A stretch of 38,901 bases of DNA from Peptostreptococcaceae bacterium (GTDB taxonomy: Bacteria; Bacillota; Clostridia; Peptostreptococcales; Anaerovoracaceae), in the NCBI GenBank assembly GCA_016650175.1, contig JAENWG010000014.1, positions 1 to 38,901 of the forward strand, read 5' to 3'. Each line of letters starts with the position of its first letter. The stretch's first letter is position 1. Below are positions 16,942 through 25,649 of the stretch, in pieces. The notes beneath the pieces were generated by a model. The model saw only the letters and a program-made list of their open reading frames with translations. It did no database searches and was not told the origin of the DNA. The position numbers and the translations under genes were made by a program.

Positions 16942-17886
16942 TTGAAATTGACGATAGCAATATTAATAGCATATACAATTGATTTAATTATAGGAGATCC
17001 TGGATGGATGCCTCACCCTGTAGTATATATAGGAAAACTAATAGCCGCGTTAGAAAAAGGAATAAGGAAAGTAATTAAAGCAGACAAAGTCGGAGGACTT
17101 GTCCTAGTAATATTAGTACTTTTAATTACGGGAACAGTTACTTATAGTATAATCTATTTAGCATATAAGGTTTCGGTATATTTGGGACTTCTTGTAGAAA
17201 CATTTTGGATGTATCAGATATTTGCAACTAAATCACTTAAAAAAGAAAGCATGAAAGTATATAATGCTTTAGATGATGATTTGGACGAGGGAAGATTGGC
17301 AGTTTCCTATATAGTAGGAAGAGATACCAATGCACTTGACGAAAAAGGAGTAATTAAGGCTACCGTTGAAACTGTAGCTGAAAATACAACAGACGGAGTA
17401 ATTGCACCAATTATTTGTTGCGCAATTGGCGGAGCAGGATTAGGTATGATATATAAAGCAATAAACACTATGGATAGTATGGTGGGATATAAAAATGAAA
17501 AATACATTAACTTCGGCACTGTAGCTGCGAAGCTTGATGATGTGGTAAATTATTTACCCGCAAGAATAGCAGCAGGTATTATGATAGTGGCAGCCGGCCT
17601 CGGAAATATGAATATGAAAAATGCCTTTAAGATATTTAAAAGAGATAGATATAATCATAAAAGTCCAAATTCGGCACAAATGGAATCCGTATGCGCAGGA
17701 GCATTAGGCATTCAACTTGCGGGCAATGCTAATTATTTTGGTAAGCTATATGAAAAACCTAATATAGGTGATAAAATCAGAGAAATTGAAAAAGATGATA
17801 TAAAAAGATCCATTAAACTTATGTATATATCATCAGGTATAGCTTTGGCAATTTGCATAGCTATAAGAGTAACTATATTTATTTAA
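16942..17886 (+). CDS. cbiB: Adenosylcobinamide-phosphate synthase CbiB
   Basis: CbiB is a membrane enzyme that attaches aminopropanol phosphate (or the linker made by CobD) to adenosylcobyric acid. The 314-residue protein has the family N-terminus AYTIDLIIGDPGWMPHPV, the central ETVAENTTDGVIAPI, and INTMDSMVGYKNEKY, with several membrane helices. The start is TTG 16942, supported by GAGG at 16930-16933 and by alignment of the first residues with family starts; no ATG is available nearby. It heads a cobalamin unit with cobD, an ApgM-like gene and cobQ. Confidence 0.92.
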   Translation: MKLTIAILIAYTIDLIIGDPGWMPHPVVYIGKLIAALEKGIRKVIKADKVGGLVLVILVLLITGTVTYSIIYLAYKVSVYLGLLVETFWMYQIFATKSLKKESMKVYNALDDDLDEGRLAVSYIVGRDTNALDEKGVIKATVETVAENTTDGVIAPIICCAIGGAGLGMIYKAINTMDSMVGYKNEKYINFGTVAAKLDDVVNYLPARIAAGIMIVAAGLGNMNMKNAFKIFKRDRYNHKSPNSAQMESVCAGALGIQLAGNANYFGKLYEKPNIGDKIREIEKDDIKRSIKLMYISSGIALAICIAIRVTIFI

Positions 17887-17898
17887 GAAGGGGAGACT

Positions 17899-18948
17899 AT
17901 GAAACACGGCGGAGATTATGTAGGATATTATGACAAGTATGGCAAAATGCCAATTGACTATTCGGAGAATACGAGTCCTTTTGGGCTTCCAATTGGCGTT
18001 AAATCGGCAATTTGCGATTCTTTAGACATTGCGAATAGATATCCAGATCCTTATTGTAGAGAGCTTAGAAATAAACTGGCAACATATCATAATGTACCGG
18101 CAAATAGCATCATATGCGGAAATGGTGCAGCCGATATAATTTATAGATTAGCACTTGCGTTGAAGCCTAAAAAAGCACTTGTTACGGCTCCGACATTTTC
18201 AGAATATAAATCCTCGCTTAATTTAATAGGGTGTGAGATTATTAATCACGCATTGAAAGAAGAAAATGATTTCAAAATAGATGAAGATATTTTTAGCTTA
18301 ATTGATGATGATTTAGATGTTATGTACATTTGTCAGCCTAATAATCCGACTGGTATGACATGCGAGGAAAATTTACTGTTAAGAATATTAAACAAATGTA
18401 GAGCAGATGGAGTAATGCTAGTTGTAGATGAATGTTTTTTAGATTTTGTAGAAGGCGGTATTAGTTTAATACCAAAACTTGAAGAATATGACAATCTTTT
18501 AATATTAAAAGCATTTACCAAACTCTATGCAATGGCTGGTGTTAGGCTTGGATATGCAATTAGCGCAAGTTCATATTTACTTTCAAAAATGAGAGCAAGT
18601 GGTCAACCGTGGAATGTTTCAACTATGGCTCAAGCAGCAGGCATCGCGGCAATGGATGAAAAGGACTATGTGAAGAGAGTAATTAGTAATACTCAAAAAG
18701 AAAGAAGAGTTATATTTGATGGTTTAAATAAACTCGAAATCAGGCATATAGAATCTGAGGCAAATTATATACTTATATATACAGAATCAGAAGATTTTGC
18801 GATCAAAATGGAAGAAAAAGGGTTTTTAATAAGAGATTGTTCTAATTATATAGGGCTTGATGAAGGCTGGTATAGGATTGCTGTTAAAAAACACGAGGAC
18901 AATTTGAAGTTGTTAAGCGCTATGGAGGAAGTTATAATTGGCAAGTAA
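17899..18948 (+). CDS. cobD: Threonine-phosphate decarboxylase CobD (PLP enzyme)
   Basis: CobD decarboxylates L-threonine O-3-phosphate to aminopropanol phosphate, the linker used by CbiB. The 349-residue aminotransferase-fold protein starts MKHGGDYVGYYDKYG and has the early DYSENTSPFG motif typical of CobD/HisC. Other landmarks are QPNNPTGMT, VVDECFLDF and AFTKLYAMAGVRLGY, with Lys208 as the PLP Schiff-base lysine. HisC is the main alternative, but the flanking cbiB and cobQ favour CobD. GAAGGGGA precedes ATG 17899, and the end overlaps the next gene by 11 nt. Confidence 0.88.
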   Translation: MKHGGDYVGYYDKYGKMPIDYSENTSPFGLPIGVKSAICDSLDIANRYPDPYCRELRNKLATYHNVPANSIICGNGAADIIYRLALALKPKKALVTAPTFSEYKSSLNLIGCEIINHALKEENDFKIDEDIFSLIDDDLDVMYICQPNNPTGMTCEENLLLRILNKCRADGVMLVVDECFLDFVEGGISLIPKLEEYDNLLILKAFTKLYAMAGVRLGYAISASSYLLSKMRASGQPWNVSTMAQAAGIAAMDEKDYVKRVISNTQKERRVIFDGLNKLEIRHIESEANYILIYTESEDFAIKMEEKGFLIRDCSNYIGLDEGWYRIAVKKHEDNLKLLSAMEEVIIGK

Positions 18949-19870
18949 AATACTTTGCATCATAGATGGTGCTACCGATGAAAAATTTCAAATCAGTGAA
19001 ATGTTGAAGCTGATGTTTAGAGGATACTTCTTGACTACTCCGGATGGCTATGAAACTGAAAGCAATACTTGCATAATGAATCTTTTAGGAGTTGAAAATA
19101 TACCCAAAAATTCCAGAGCTTGGTTTGAAGCAAAAGGAAATGGAATTAATTTATGCGATAATGATCTAGTTTTAAGGACTAGTCTGGTGAATATAAAAGA
19201 TGGAATCATCACATCTTTATCAAACAGAAGCGATGAAATTGATCTTCCAGGTTACTTCAGTTTAGGTGATTATAAAGGGATAATGGTTTTAAAAGGTAGA
19301 GCTAATGAACTTAGTGATGTAACCTCTTATCCAGTCCATAAGCACATGGGCGAAAGATTGCCTGAAGATTTAGGAATAGAGCAGCCGTTAAAGGATGAAG
19401 GAATATATTTAGTTCCTTGGTCACCGTCTGTAAAGCCTAAAATAAAAGAATGGAATATAGAGGGTTTTGCTGTTACTGGAATTCCGCTTGTTAAAGGGAT
19501 AGCTAAAGCAATTGGAATGAAATCTAGTGAAAATCAAGAATTTACAGGTGACGTAGATACTAATATATTGGCGAAAATAGATATGGTGCTTGATATGGCT
19601 GAAAAAGCAGACTTTGTTCTACTTCATATTAATGGTGCAGATGAAGCTGCGCATAGAATGAATGAAGAAGAAAAAATAGAATTTAGAAATAAAGTAATTG
19701 AAATGGTAAACGATAAACTAATGAGTTCAAAGCATCAAGTTGTAGTGACTTCTGATCATGGAACTAGCAGTATAAGTGGGCATCATATGAAAATCAAACA
19801 ACCTTATTATACCAACTTTGATATCAAGTTTAATGAGAGTGAGGGAATTAGAGAATGGCTAAAGCGATAA
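18938..19870 (+). CDS. ApgM-like phosphohydrolase in the cobalamin operon
   Basis: This 310-residue protein has the alkaline phosphatase superfamily layout of archaeal-type cofactor-independent phosphoglycerate mutase. Landmarks are CIIDGATDE (Asp10 metal ligand), a likely nucleophile Ser42 in [32 protein letters not shown] and GHH (metal ligands). It is markedly shorter than typical ApgM of about 400 residues, and lacks much of the segment between the first Asp and the Ser. It overlaps cobD by 11 nt and cobQ by 16 nt, with a TTG start at 18938 and GGAGG upstream. The position suggests a cobalamin phosphatase (alpha-ribazole phosphate or cobalamin phosphate, replacing CobC), which is inference; it need not be a glycolytic mutase. 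Confidence 0.8.
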   Translation: MASKILCIIDGATDEKFQISEMLKLMFRGYFLTTPDGYETESNTCIMNLLGVENIPKNSRAWFEAKGNGINLCDNDLVLRTSLVNIKDGIITSLSNRSDEIDLPGYFSLGDYKGIMVLKGRANELSDVTSYPVHKHMGERLPEDLGIEQPLKDEGIYLVPWSPSVKPKIKEWNIEGFAVTGIPLVKGIAKAIGMKSSENQEFTGDVDTNILAKIDMVLDMAEKADFVLLHINGADEAAHRMNEEEKIEFRNKVIEMVNDKLMSSKHQVVVTSDHGTSSISGHHMKIKQPYYTNFDIKFNESEGIREWLKR

Positions 19871-21342
19871 TGGTACAAGGAACTATGTCTGATGCTGGGA
19901 AAAGCATTATTACTGCAGGTTTATGCAGGATATTCAAACAAGATGGATACAAGGTGGCGCCTTTTAAAAGCCAAAATATGGCACTAAACAGTTTTATAAC
20001 TAAAAATGGTCTTGAAATGGGGAGAGCGCAGGTTGTCCAAGCGGAAGCATCAGGAATAGAGCCCGACGTAAGAATGAATCCTATACTTTTAAAGCCTACT
20101 AATGATAAAGGGAGTCAAGTCATAGTAAACGGAGAGGTTATAGGAAATATTGGTGCGCAAAACTACTATAAATTTAAAAAGAAACTACGCAAGGATGTGG
20201 AAAAAGCTTATGCAGAATTAAGCGCAGAATATGATGTGATAGTTATAGAAGGAGCTGGAAGCCCAGCTGAAATAAATCTTAATGATGATGATTTTGTAAA
20301 TATGGGAATGGCTAAGATAGCCAATGCGCCAGTACTGCTTGTTGGAGATATAGATAGAGGTGGAGTGTTTGCGAGTTTGTATGGAACTGTAAAGCTGCTT
20401 ACTGAAGCTGATCAAGACAGGATTAAAGGTCTTGTTATAAATAAATTCAGAGGTGATTTAGAAATATTAAAGCCAGGATTAAAACAAATAGAAGATATAA
20501 TTGAGAAACCAATTTTAGGCGTAGTACCTTTTTTAGACGTTGATATTGAAGATGAAGACAGCTTATCCACAAGGCTTAAAGACAATGATATGGTTAAGCT
20601 GATAGATATAGCCGTAATATATATTCCGAGAATAGCAAATTTTACTGATTTTAATGCACTGGAAAGATTCGAATTTACTTCGGTTAGATATGTGAGAAGA
20701 GCATCTGATTTGGGGAATCCGGATTTGATAATAATACCAGGCACTAAAAACACCATGGCAGATTTGCTTTGGATGAGGCAAGGTGGACTTGAAGCGAAGA
20801 TTCTTAAGATGAATTCTAATGGAACTCCGGTAATAGGAATATGTGGTGGTTATCAGATGATGGGTAAAACTATTTCTGATCCCGAAGGACTTGAGCACGG
20901 TGGTGAGCTTAGAGGAATGGGGCTACTAAATACGAGTACAGTTTTTGAAAAACAAAAGACAAGAACTAGAGTTAACGGTACAGTAAATAAAATTTCGGGA
21001 TATTTTGAGAAATTGTCGGGTGCTAAGTTTATAGGATATGAAATACATAATGGTGAATCCGATAACGAAGGAACTGAGCTACTAGAACTTGACAATAAAG
21101 TAAAAGACGGTTCATATAATGGAAAGTCCTTAGGTTGCTACATACACGGTATATTTGATGAGGGGGATTTTTCAGAAAAACTCATGGATATACTTCTAGC
21201 CGAAAAGGGAGTAGATAAAGAAACTACTTTAAACATGACATTTGCCGAATACAAGGAAAAGCAGTATGATTTACTTGCAGCTGGGCTTAGAGAAAATTTG
21301 GATATGGACAAAATATATGAGATATTAAATGAAGTGGTATAA
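19855..21342 (+). CDS. cobQ: Cobyric acid synthase CobQ
   Basis: CobQ uses glutamine and ATP to amidate four side chains of adenosylcobyrinic acid a,c-diamide. The 495 residues begin with a P-loop-like domain ([18 protein letters not shown], then [13 protein letters not shown]) and end with a class I glutamine amidotransferase domain ([15 protein letters not shown], nucleophile Cys330, and [13 protein letters not shown]). The length is normal and the frame intact. It overlaps the ApgM-like gene by 16 nt, consistent with one transcript. The rest of the lower pathway (cobU, cobS, cobT) is not in this window. Confidence 0.93.
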   Translation: MAKAIMVQGTMSDAGKSIITAGLCRIFKQDGYKVAPFKSQNMALNSFITKNGLEMGRAQVVQAEASGIEPDVRMNPILLKPTNDKGSQVIVNGEVIGNIGAQNYYKFKKKLRKDVEKAYAELSAEYDVIVIEGAGSPAEINLNDDDFVNMGMAKIANAPVLLVGDIDRGGVFASLYGTVKLLTEADQDRIKGLVINKFRGDLEILKPGLKQIEDIIEKPILGVVPFLDVDIEDEDSLSTRLKDNDMVKLIDIAVIYIPRIANFTDFNALERFEFTSVRYVRRASDLGNPDLIIIPGTKNTMADLLWMRQGGLEAKILKMNSNGTPVIGICGGYQMMGKTISDPEGLEHGGELRGMGLLNTSTVFEKQKTRTRVNGTVNKISGYFEKLSGAKFIGYEIHNGESDNEGTELLELDNKVKDGSYNGKSLGCYIHGIFDEGDFSEKLMDILLAEKGVDKETTLNMTFAEYKEKQYDLLAAGLRENLDMDKIYEILNEVV

Positions 21343-21343
21343 A

Positions 21344-21556
21344 ATGATAAGAGCTAAAGAAGCAAAGTATTGCTCTAAATCTTGTAAATGAACTCGTAAT
21401 AAAGAGAGCTATACATATCTCGGCTAATCTTGAATATGCTAACTCACTCATGTTTTCTATAATGTAATAAATGATATTGTAGAGCTGTTTAAGATTAAAG
21501 AAGAAAAGGTAGCAGCAATATGTAATGCGTTTATGTATATGACTGGAGAAAGATAA
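21344..21556 (+). pseudogene. Decayed small gene between cobQ and the CDF exporter
   Basis: Reading from ATG 21344 gives MIRAKEAKY and then, after a +1 shift near 21371, a clean segment ALNLVNELVIKR, AIHISANLEYANSLMFS. After a second shift near 21460 the frame returns to NVINDIVELFKIKEEK, VAAICNAFMYMTGER and a stop at 21554-21556, overlapping the next ATG. The concatenated product would be about 70 residues, helical, with no family I recognise. Two compensating frameshifts suggest a degraded gene, or else sequence errors. The joined segments look protein-like in composition, which random DNA would not often give. Confidence 0.5.
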
Positions 21557-22458
21557 TGGATGCACATGAACATCATCACCATGATTTAAATGGTAAAAGA
21601 CTATTACTAACAATAATCCTCAATATGGTAATTACGATAGCACAAGTAATAGGTAGCATAGTATCTGGTAGCTTGGCGCTGCTTTCTGATGCTACGCATA
21701 ATTTAAGCGATGTTCTTGCGCTTGTTGTGAGTTTTGTTGCGAACAAAATTGCCCAAATGCCATATTCAGAAAAGCGCACCTTCGGTTATAAAAGAATTGA
21801 GATTATAGCGGCTATAATAAATGTAACTACTATTATGGTTATAGCAATTAACATACTTATAGAAGGTGTTAAGAGATTTAATAATCCAGTAGAGGTAACC
21901 GGTACTGCGGTAATCCTTCTTGCTGTACTGAGTATAATACTAAATGGTTTGTCAGTGCTTATTATAAAACCGGATGCTGAACACAGTTTGAATATTAAAT
22001 CTGCATACGTACACCTGTTTACTGATATGCTTACTTCAATAGCAGTACTGCTTGGCGGAGTTATAATGTATTTTGCCGAAATTTACTGGATTGATAGTGT
22101 TATATCCATTGGCATAGCGTTATATCTTGTTTATATAAGCTATAATATAATGCTAGATGCGCTAAAGATTATTATGGAATTTGCTCCTGATAAAATAGAT
22201 TTAAATGAATTAAAAGAATGCGTAGAAGCATTTGATAAAGTTGAAAGTATTCACCATGTTCATCTATGGCAGATCACAGAAAATGAAATAAGGCTTGAGG
22301 CTCACTTGGTATTCAAGGAGAATATTACTGTAGAAGAAGCTACTAACATTATCGGTGATATCAAGATAAAACTTGATGATGAATTTGGTATAAGTGAATG
22401 CATGATTGAAAGTGAATATGGTAGCTGTGGAGATGAATTCATTGTCGATGAAAGATAA
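21556..22458 (+). CDS. Cation diffusion facilitator (CDF) divalent metal exporter
   Basis: A 300-residue membrane protein of the CDF family (CzcD/ZitB-like), which exports Zn, Co or Cd ions by proton exchange. It opens with a histidine-rich HEHHHH segment. Transmembrane metal sites appear as LLSDATHNLSD and AYVHLFTDMLTS, both with the expected Asp/His pairs. The C-terminal cytoplasmic domain includes HHVHLWQITE and EAHLVF. The start overlaps the stop of the decayed small gene (TAATG). Being downstream of a cobalamin operon hints at cobalt or zinc handling, but specificity is not readable from sequence. Confidence 0.88.
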   Translation: MDAHEHHHHDLNGKRLLLTIILNMVITIAQVIGSIVSGSLALLSDATHNLSDVLALVVSFVANKIAQMPYSEKRTFGYKRIEIIAAIINVTTIMVIAINILIEGVKRFNNPVEVTGTAVILLAVLSIILNGLSVLIIKPDAEHSLNIKSAYVHLFTDMLTSIAVLLGGVIMYFAEIYWIDSVISIGIALYLVYISYNIMLDALKIIMEFAPDKIDLNELKECVEAFDKVESIHHVHLWQITENEIRLEAHLVFKENITVEEATNIIGDIKIKLDDEFGISECMIESEYGSCGDEFIVDER

Positions 22459-22489
22459 TCTGCATTATGTTAATCTGATTTAGTGGAGT

Positions 22490-22593
22490 TTAAGGTGAAA
22501 TAGGCATTAATTATTTAACACATTGCTATTAAACCATTTACAGTTTTATATCAATGTGTTATTATGACTCGGACTGAAAATATTTCACTTTGA
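22490..22593 (+). repeat. Nested inverted repeats, long structured intergenic element
   Basis: An outer pair TTAAGGTGAAATA (22490-22502) and TATTTCACTTTGA (22581-22593) forms 13 pairs with two wobbles. An inner perfect pair TAACACATTG (22516-22525) and CAATGTGTTA (22552-22561) lies within it. It could be a structured RNA upstream of the EAL gene or a degenerate miniature element. Confidence 0.6.
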
Positions 22594-22781
22594 TATAAAT
22601 GGCAATAATAATTTCAGAAGCATAAAAGAAACAAAGACTCTTTTGATAGTGTAAATAATAAAAGAAAAGCGGTAATACTAAGAGAGAAGGTTAATATATT
22701 CCTTCAAAGTTTTAACAAACACTAATCTGTAAGCTAAGGCACGGGCTAATTAGATATTTACTATATGAAAAGGATAAAAGA
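22594..22781 (+). other. AT-rich spacer upstream of the EAL gene
   Basis: No gene seen. A small hairpin GAAGG/CCTTC lies at about 22686-22705. AAAAGGA about 8 nt before ATG 22782 serves as the ribosome site. No standard cyclic di-GMP riboswitch pattern was recognised, and no promoter could be placed confidently. Confidence 0.4.
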
Positions 22782-24419
22782 ATGAATTTATTTAAAAAAC
22801 GACCAAATGAATGGGTGAGAACGCTATTTAGAATTTTATTAATGATATTCTTAGGAGTCACCATTAATTATATTGTATATGTAACTGGAGGCACTAAGGG
22901 CGCGTGGACACAATTGAATTTTATTGTAATAGTTTTGGCGGCATATTACTGGAAGGTTCGTGGAGGACTGATAATTGCCCTTTTGTTAGGAGTGCTCATG
23001 GGTCCGCTTATGCCCTTAGATGTTGCAGAAGGGATAATGCAAACACCAGGGAACTGGACAATTAGACTATCGCTGTATTTAGGTATTGCAGCAACCACAG
23101 GATATGTTTTCTGGAAAAATGATGAGATAAATAAAAAAATTGATGAGGAACATTTAATTAGTCATTTTACAGGGCTTTATAACGCTAACAAGCTGTTCCT
23201 TGATTTAAATAAAATGATTGAAAAAGATGAAAAATTCTGCTTGGTATTTTTTAACGTCGTAAATCTTGTGGAAATAAGCAAGTATATTGAGTATAAAAAT
23301 ATAGAAGAGATGATATATAAAAGTACAACTGTTATTAAATCTAAATTTGGAGTTCAAGAAATGTATTCTAATAATCACAATGAATACATTTTGGTTTTGA
23401 AAGAATATGATGAAGATGAAATAACTCAAATAATATCTAGTACCCTTCATGATGTTTTGCAGTCAATAGAGATTGAGGACCATTTATTGAAACTAATTGT
23501 AAAAGCTGGAATTGTATTTAGTGATGATACAAGTAATGCTACAGAGATATTTAATGAGGCGAGGATTGCGTCTGACCAAGGCGAAGCTTATGAATCAGGT
23601 GTCTATGTTTATGATTCTGATTTTGCTAGTGAAAGAAAATTGTTTTATGAGATTTCAGGTTCGCTTAATAATGCAATAAAAAATGATGAGCTTTATCTTG
23701 TTTATCAGCCAATTATATCACTTAAAGATAATGTGATATCTAGTATTGAAGTACTTGCAAGGTGGGATCGTGGCGATAGAAAACCTGTAGGACCTGATGT
23801 TTTTATAAAAATAGCTGAAAAAACAGGTTCCATACAAAGAGTTACAAAGGAGATAATGGAACAATTTGCAAATCAATTGCTTTGTTGGGAAAAAGAAGGT
23901 ATGAAAATCAAAGCTTCTATTAATTGTACAGCGGTTGAAATTGCTGATGACGCTTTTCGTGAATGGGTAAAAAAATTAGTTGAAGAAAAAAGTATTGACA
24001 AGGCTGACATGGGAATCGAAATAACAGAGAGAGTATTTTCAAGGAATGAAAAGAAATTAAATGATGTGTTAGCTGGTTTACAGGCCGAAGGTTATTGTGT
24101 TTCAATAGATGATTTTGGCACAGGATACAATACACTAAAATATCTGGGACAAATTAAAGCAGATGTTATAAAGATTGATAAATACTTTATAGATAGAATA
24201 GATGAAAAACACATTAAGTCTTTAGTTAGACATATCATTGATGCTGTACATGAAATGGGATTGTCCGTCGTTGCAGAAGGCGTTGAAACAAAAGAGCAAT
24301 TAATGATTCTTAAAGAACTGGATTGTGACAAGATACAAGGATATTATTTTAGTAAACCATTGTTGGCGGATGACTTTACTGATTATTATAAGTCTTTTAA
24401 TATTAATAAATACATATAA
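22782..24419 (+). CDS. Membrane-anchored EAL c-di-GMP phosphodiesterase with degenerate GGDEF domain
   Basis: The 545-residue protein has an N-terminal sensor-like region with about three membrane helices (residues 15-110). A GGDEF-like domain follows (about 120-285) in which the active-site motif is lost (NHNEY at the expected place), and then a C-terminal EAL domain (about 295-545). The EAL signature reads EVL (residues 323-325). Other catalytic groups are present: SINCTA, EITER, SIDDFGTGYN, VIKIDKYF, AEGVET and QGYYFSKPL. It therefore probably hydrolyses c-di-GMP, and the degenerate GGDEF may bind GTP as a regulator. It has its own spacer of over 300 nt, so it is likely regulated separately. 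Confidence 0.87.
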   Translation: MNLFKKRPNEWVRTLFRILLMIFLGVTINYIVYVTGGTKGAWTQLNFIVIVLAAYYWKVRGGLIIALLLGVLMGPLMPLDVAEGIMQTPGNWTIRLSLYLGIAATTGYVFWKNDEINKKIDEEHLISHFTGLYNANKLFLDLNKMIEKDEKFCLVFFNVVNLVEISKYIEYKNIEEMIYKSTTVIKSKFGVQEMYSNNHNEYILVLKEYDEDEITQIISSTLHDVLQSIEIEDHLLKLIVKAGIVFSDDTSNATEIFNEARIASDQGEAYESGVYVYDSDFASERKLFYEISGSLNNAIKNDELYLVYQPIISLKDNVISSIEVLARWDRGDRKPVGPDVFIKIAEKTGSIQRVTKEIMEQFANQLLCWEKEGMKIKASINCTAVEIADDAFREWVKKLVEEKSIDKADMGIEITERVFSRNEKKLNDVLAGLQAEGYCVSIDDFGTGYNTLKYLGQIKADVIKIDKYFIDRIDEKHIKSLVRHIIDAVHEMGLSVVAEGVETKEQLMILKELDCDKIQGYYFSKPLLADDFTDYYKSFNINKYI

Positions 24420-24458
24420 TTGTAAAAGGTGCATATTATATTTATTAATTGAACAAAA

Positions 24459-24490
24459 CCCTTGACATTGACAAGGGGGTAGAGTATTAT
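24459..24490 (+). promoter_or_regulatory. Promoter of rpmG-secE-nusG with dyad at -35
   Basis: TTGACA (24462-24467) and TATTAT (24485-24490) are 17 nt apart, a near-consensus vegetative promoter. The -35 lies inside a perfect dyad CCCTTG (24459-24464) and CAAGGG (24472-24477). A hairpin CAGAGC/GCTCTG (24518-24523, 24534-24539) follows in the leader. Confidence 0.72.
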
Positions 24491-24568
24491 TATTAAGCGA
24501 CTTTATGATTATAATAACAGAGCTGAAGTAGAGGCTCTGAATTTTAGGTTGAATGGAGGACGGTCGAT

Positions 24569-24718
24569 ATGAGAACAAAAGTTACATTAGCATGTACTGA
24601 ATGTAAACAAAGAAATTACAATACTATGAAGAATAAGAAAAACAATCCTGATCGTATAGAACTTATGAAATATTGCAAGTTTTGTCAGAAGGAAACTCTT
24701 CATAAAGAGACTAAATAA
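24569..24718 (+). CDS. rpmG: 50S ribosomal protein L33
   Basis: This small gene encodes 49 residues: [17 protein letters not shown], then [19 protein letters not shown], then [13 protein letters not shown]. It has two CxxC pairs (Cys9/12 and Cys36/39), so it is the zinc-binding form of L33. GGAGG lies upstream of ATG 24569. It precedes secE and nusG, as in other Firmicutes. No gap or frameshift is seen. Confidence 0.95.
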   Translation: MRTKVTLACTECKQRNYNTMKNKKNNPDRIELMKYCKFCQKETLHKETK

Positions 24719-24729
24719 GGGGCGTTAAT

Positions 24730-25032
24730 ATGGCTAATAAAAAAAAGACTAGCAACAAAAAAACTAGCTCTAACACAAATAAAACGGCGTTTAGCAAAGC
24801 GGCAACACAGTCTAAAAATTCAAACAAGAATGACCAGAAACAATCTCCTAAAGAATACTTTAGAGGTATTAAGCAGGAACTTAAAAAGGTTGTATGGCCA
24901 ACTCGTAAGGAATTAGTTTCAGATACTGTTGTTGTTATTGCAGTGTGCACTTTTTTTGCAGTAGGCTTTTGGCTTGTTGATACGGGATTCTTAGCGTTCT
25001 TAAGGGAATTATTAGATATTACTCTTAGCTAA
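24730..25032 (+). CDS. secE: Preprotein translocase subunit SecE
   Basis: SecE is an essential part of the SecYEG channel. The 100-residue protein ends with the diagnostic EYFRGIKQELKKVVWPTRKE segment and one membrane helix (about residues 65-90). Its first ~38 residues are an Asn/Lys/Ser/Thr-rich low-complexity extension, longer than the minimal one-helix SecE of Bacillus. AAGGGG precedes ATG 24730, 7 nt away. Confidence 0.92.
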   Translation: MANKKKTSNKKTSSNTNKTAFSKAATQSKNSNKNDQKQSPKEYFRGIKQELKKVVWPTRKELVSDTVVVIAVCTFFAVGFWLVDTGFLAFLRELLDITLS

Positions 25033-25052
25033 TGAGAAGAAGGTAGTGGTAT

Positions 25053-25634
25053 ATGTCAGATAATGAAATAAACACAAACACGACAGTTTCTCCGTTAGAA
25101 GGAGAAGGCATACGTGGAGACGGCCAAGCGAAATGGTATGTAGTACATACTTATTCCGGCCATGAGAACAAAGTAAAAATTAATATCGAAAAAATGGTAG
25201 AAAACCGTGGTATGCAAGACTTGATTATTGACATAATTGTACCTACTGAAGAAAGAATTGAGCTGAAGGATGGTCAAAGGAAGATAACTACCAGGAAGAT
25301 GTTTCCGGGATATACAATCATAAAGATGATTGTCACCAATGAGTCGTGGTACCTAGTAAGAAACACACAGGGAGTAACAGGCTTTGTTGGTCACGGATCT
25401 GAACCTATTCCACTTACAAAGGAAGAAGTTGTAAGAATGGGAATAGAAAAAATTAGAATCGAACTAGATATAGAACCAGGCGATACCATACGTATTATCA
25501 GTGGACCTTTTGAAGGCCAAATGGGCATGATAGAAGAAGTTCATCCTGATAAGCAAAGTGTTAAAGCTAAAGTTTCAATGTTTGGTAGAGATACACCAGT
25601 TGAATTAGAATTTTCACAGGTGAACAAACTATAA
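25053..25634 (+). CDS. nusG: Transcription termination/antitermination protein NusG
   Basis: NusG binds RNA polymerase and affects pausing and termination. The 193 residues have the NGN domain (KWYVVHTYSGHENKVK, and FPGYTIIKM with NTQGVTGFVGHG) and the C-terminal KOW domain (GDTIRIISGPFEGQMGMIEEV). An N-terminal extension of about 26 acidic and polar residues precedes the core. It lies 20 nt after secE in the same unit. Confidence 0.95.
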   Translation: MSDNEINTNTTVSPLEGEGIRGDGQAKWYVVHTYSGHENKVKINIEKMVENRGMQDLIIDIIVPTEERIELKDGQRKITTRKMFPGYTIIKMIVTNESWYLVRNTQGVTGFVGHGSEPIPLTKEEVVRMGIEKIRIELDIEPGDTIRIISGPFEGQMGMIEEVHPDKQSVKAKVSMFGRDTPVELEFSQVNKL

Positions 25635-25649
25635 GAAAGGAGATAAGCT

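Noticed and set aside
22459-22781. Cyclic di-GMP riboswitch upstream of the EAL gene
   Set aside because: The conserved type I and type II cores were not seen, although the region is structured.
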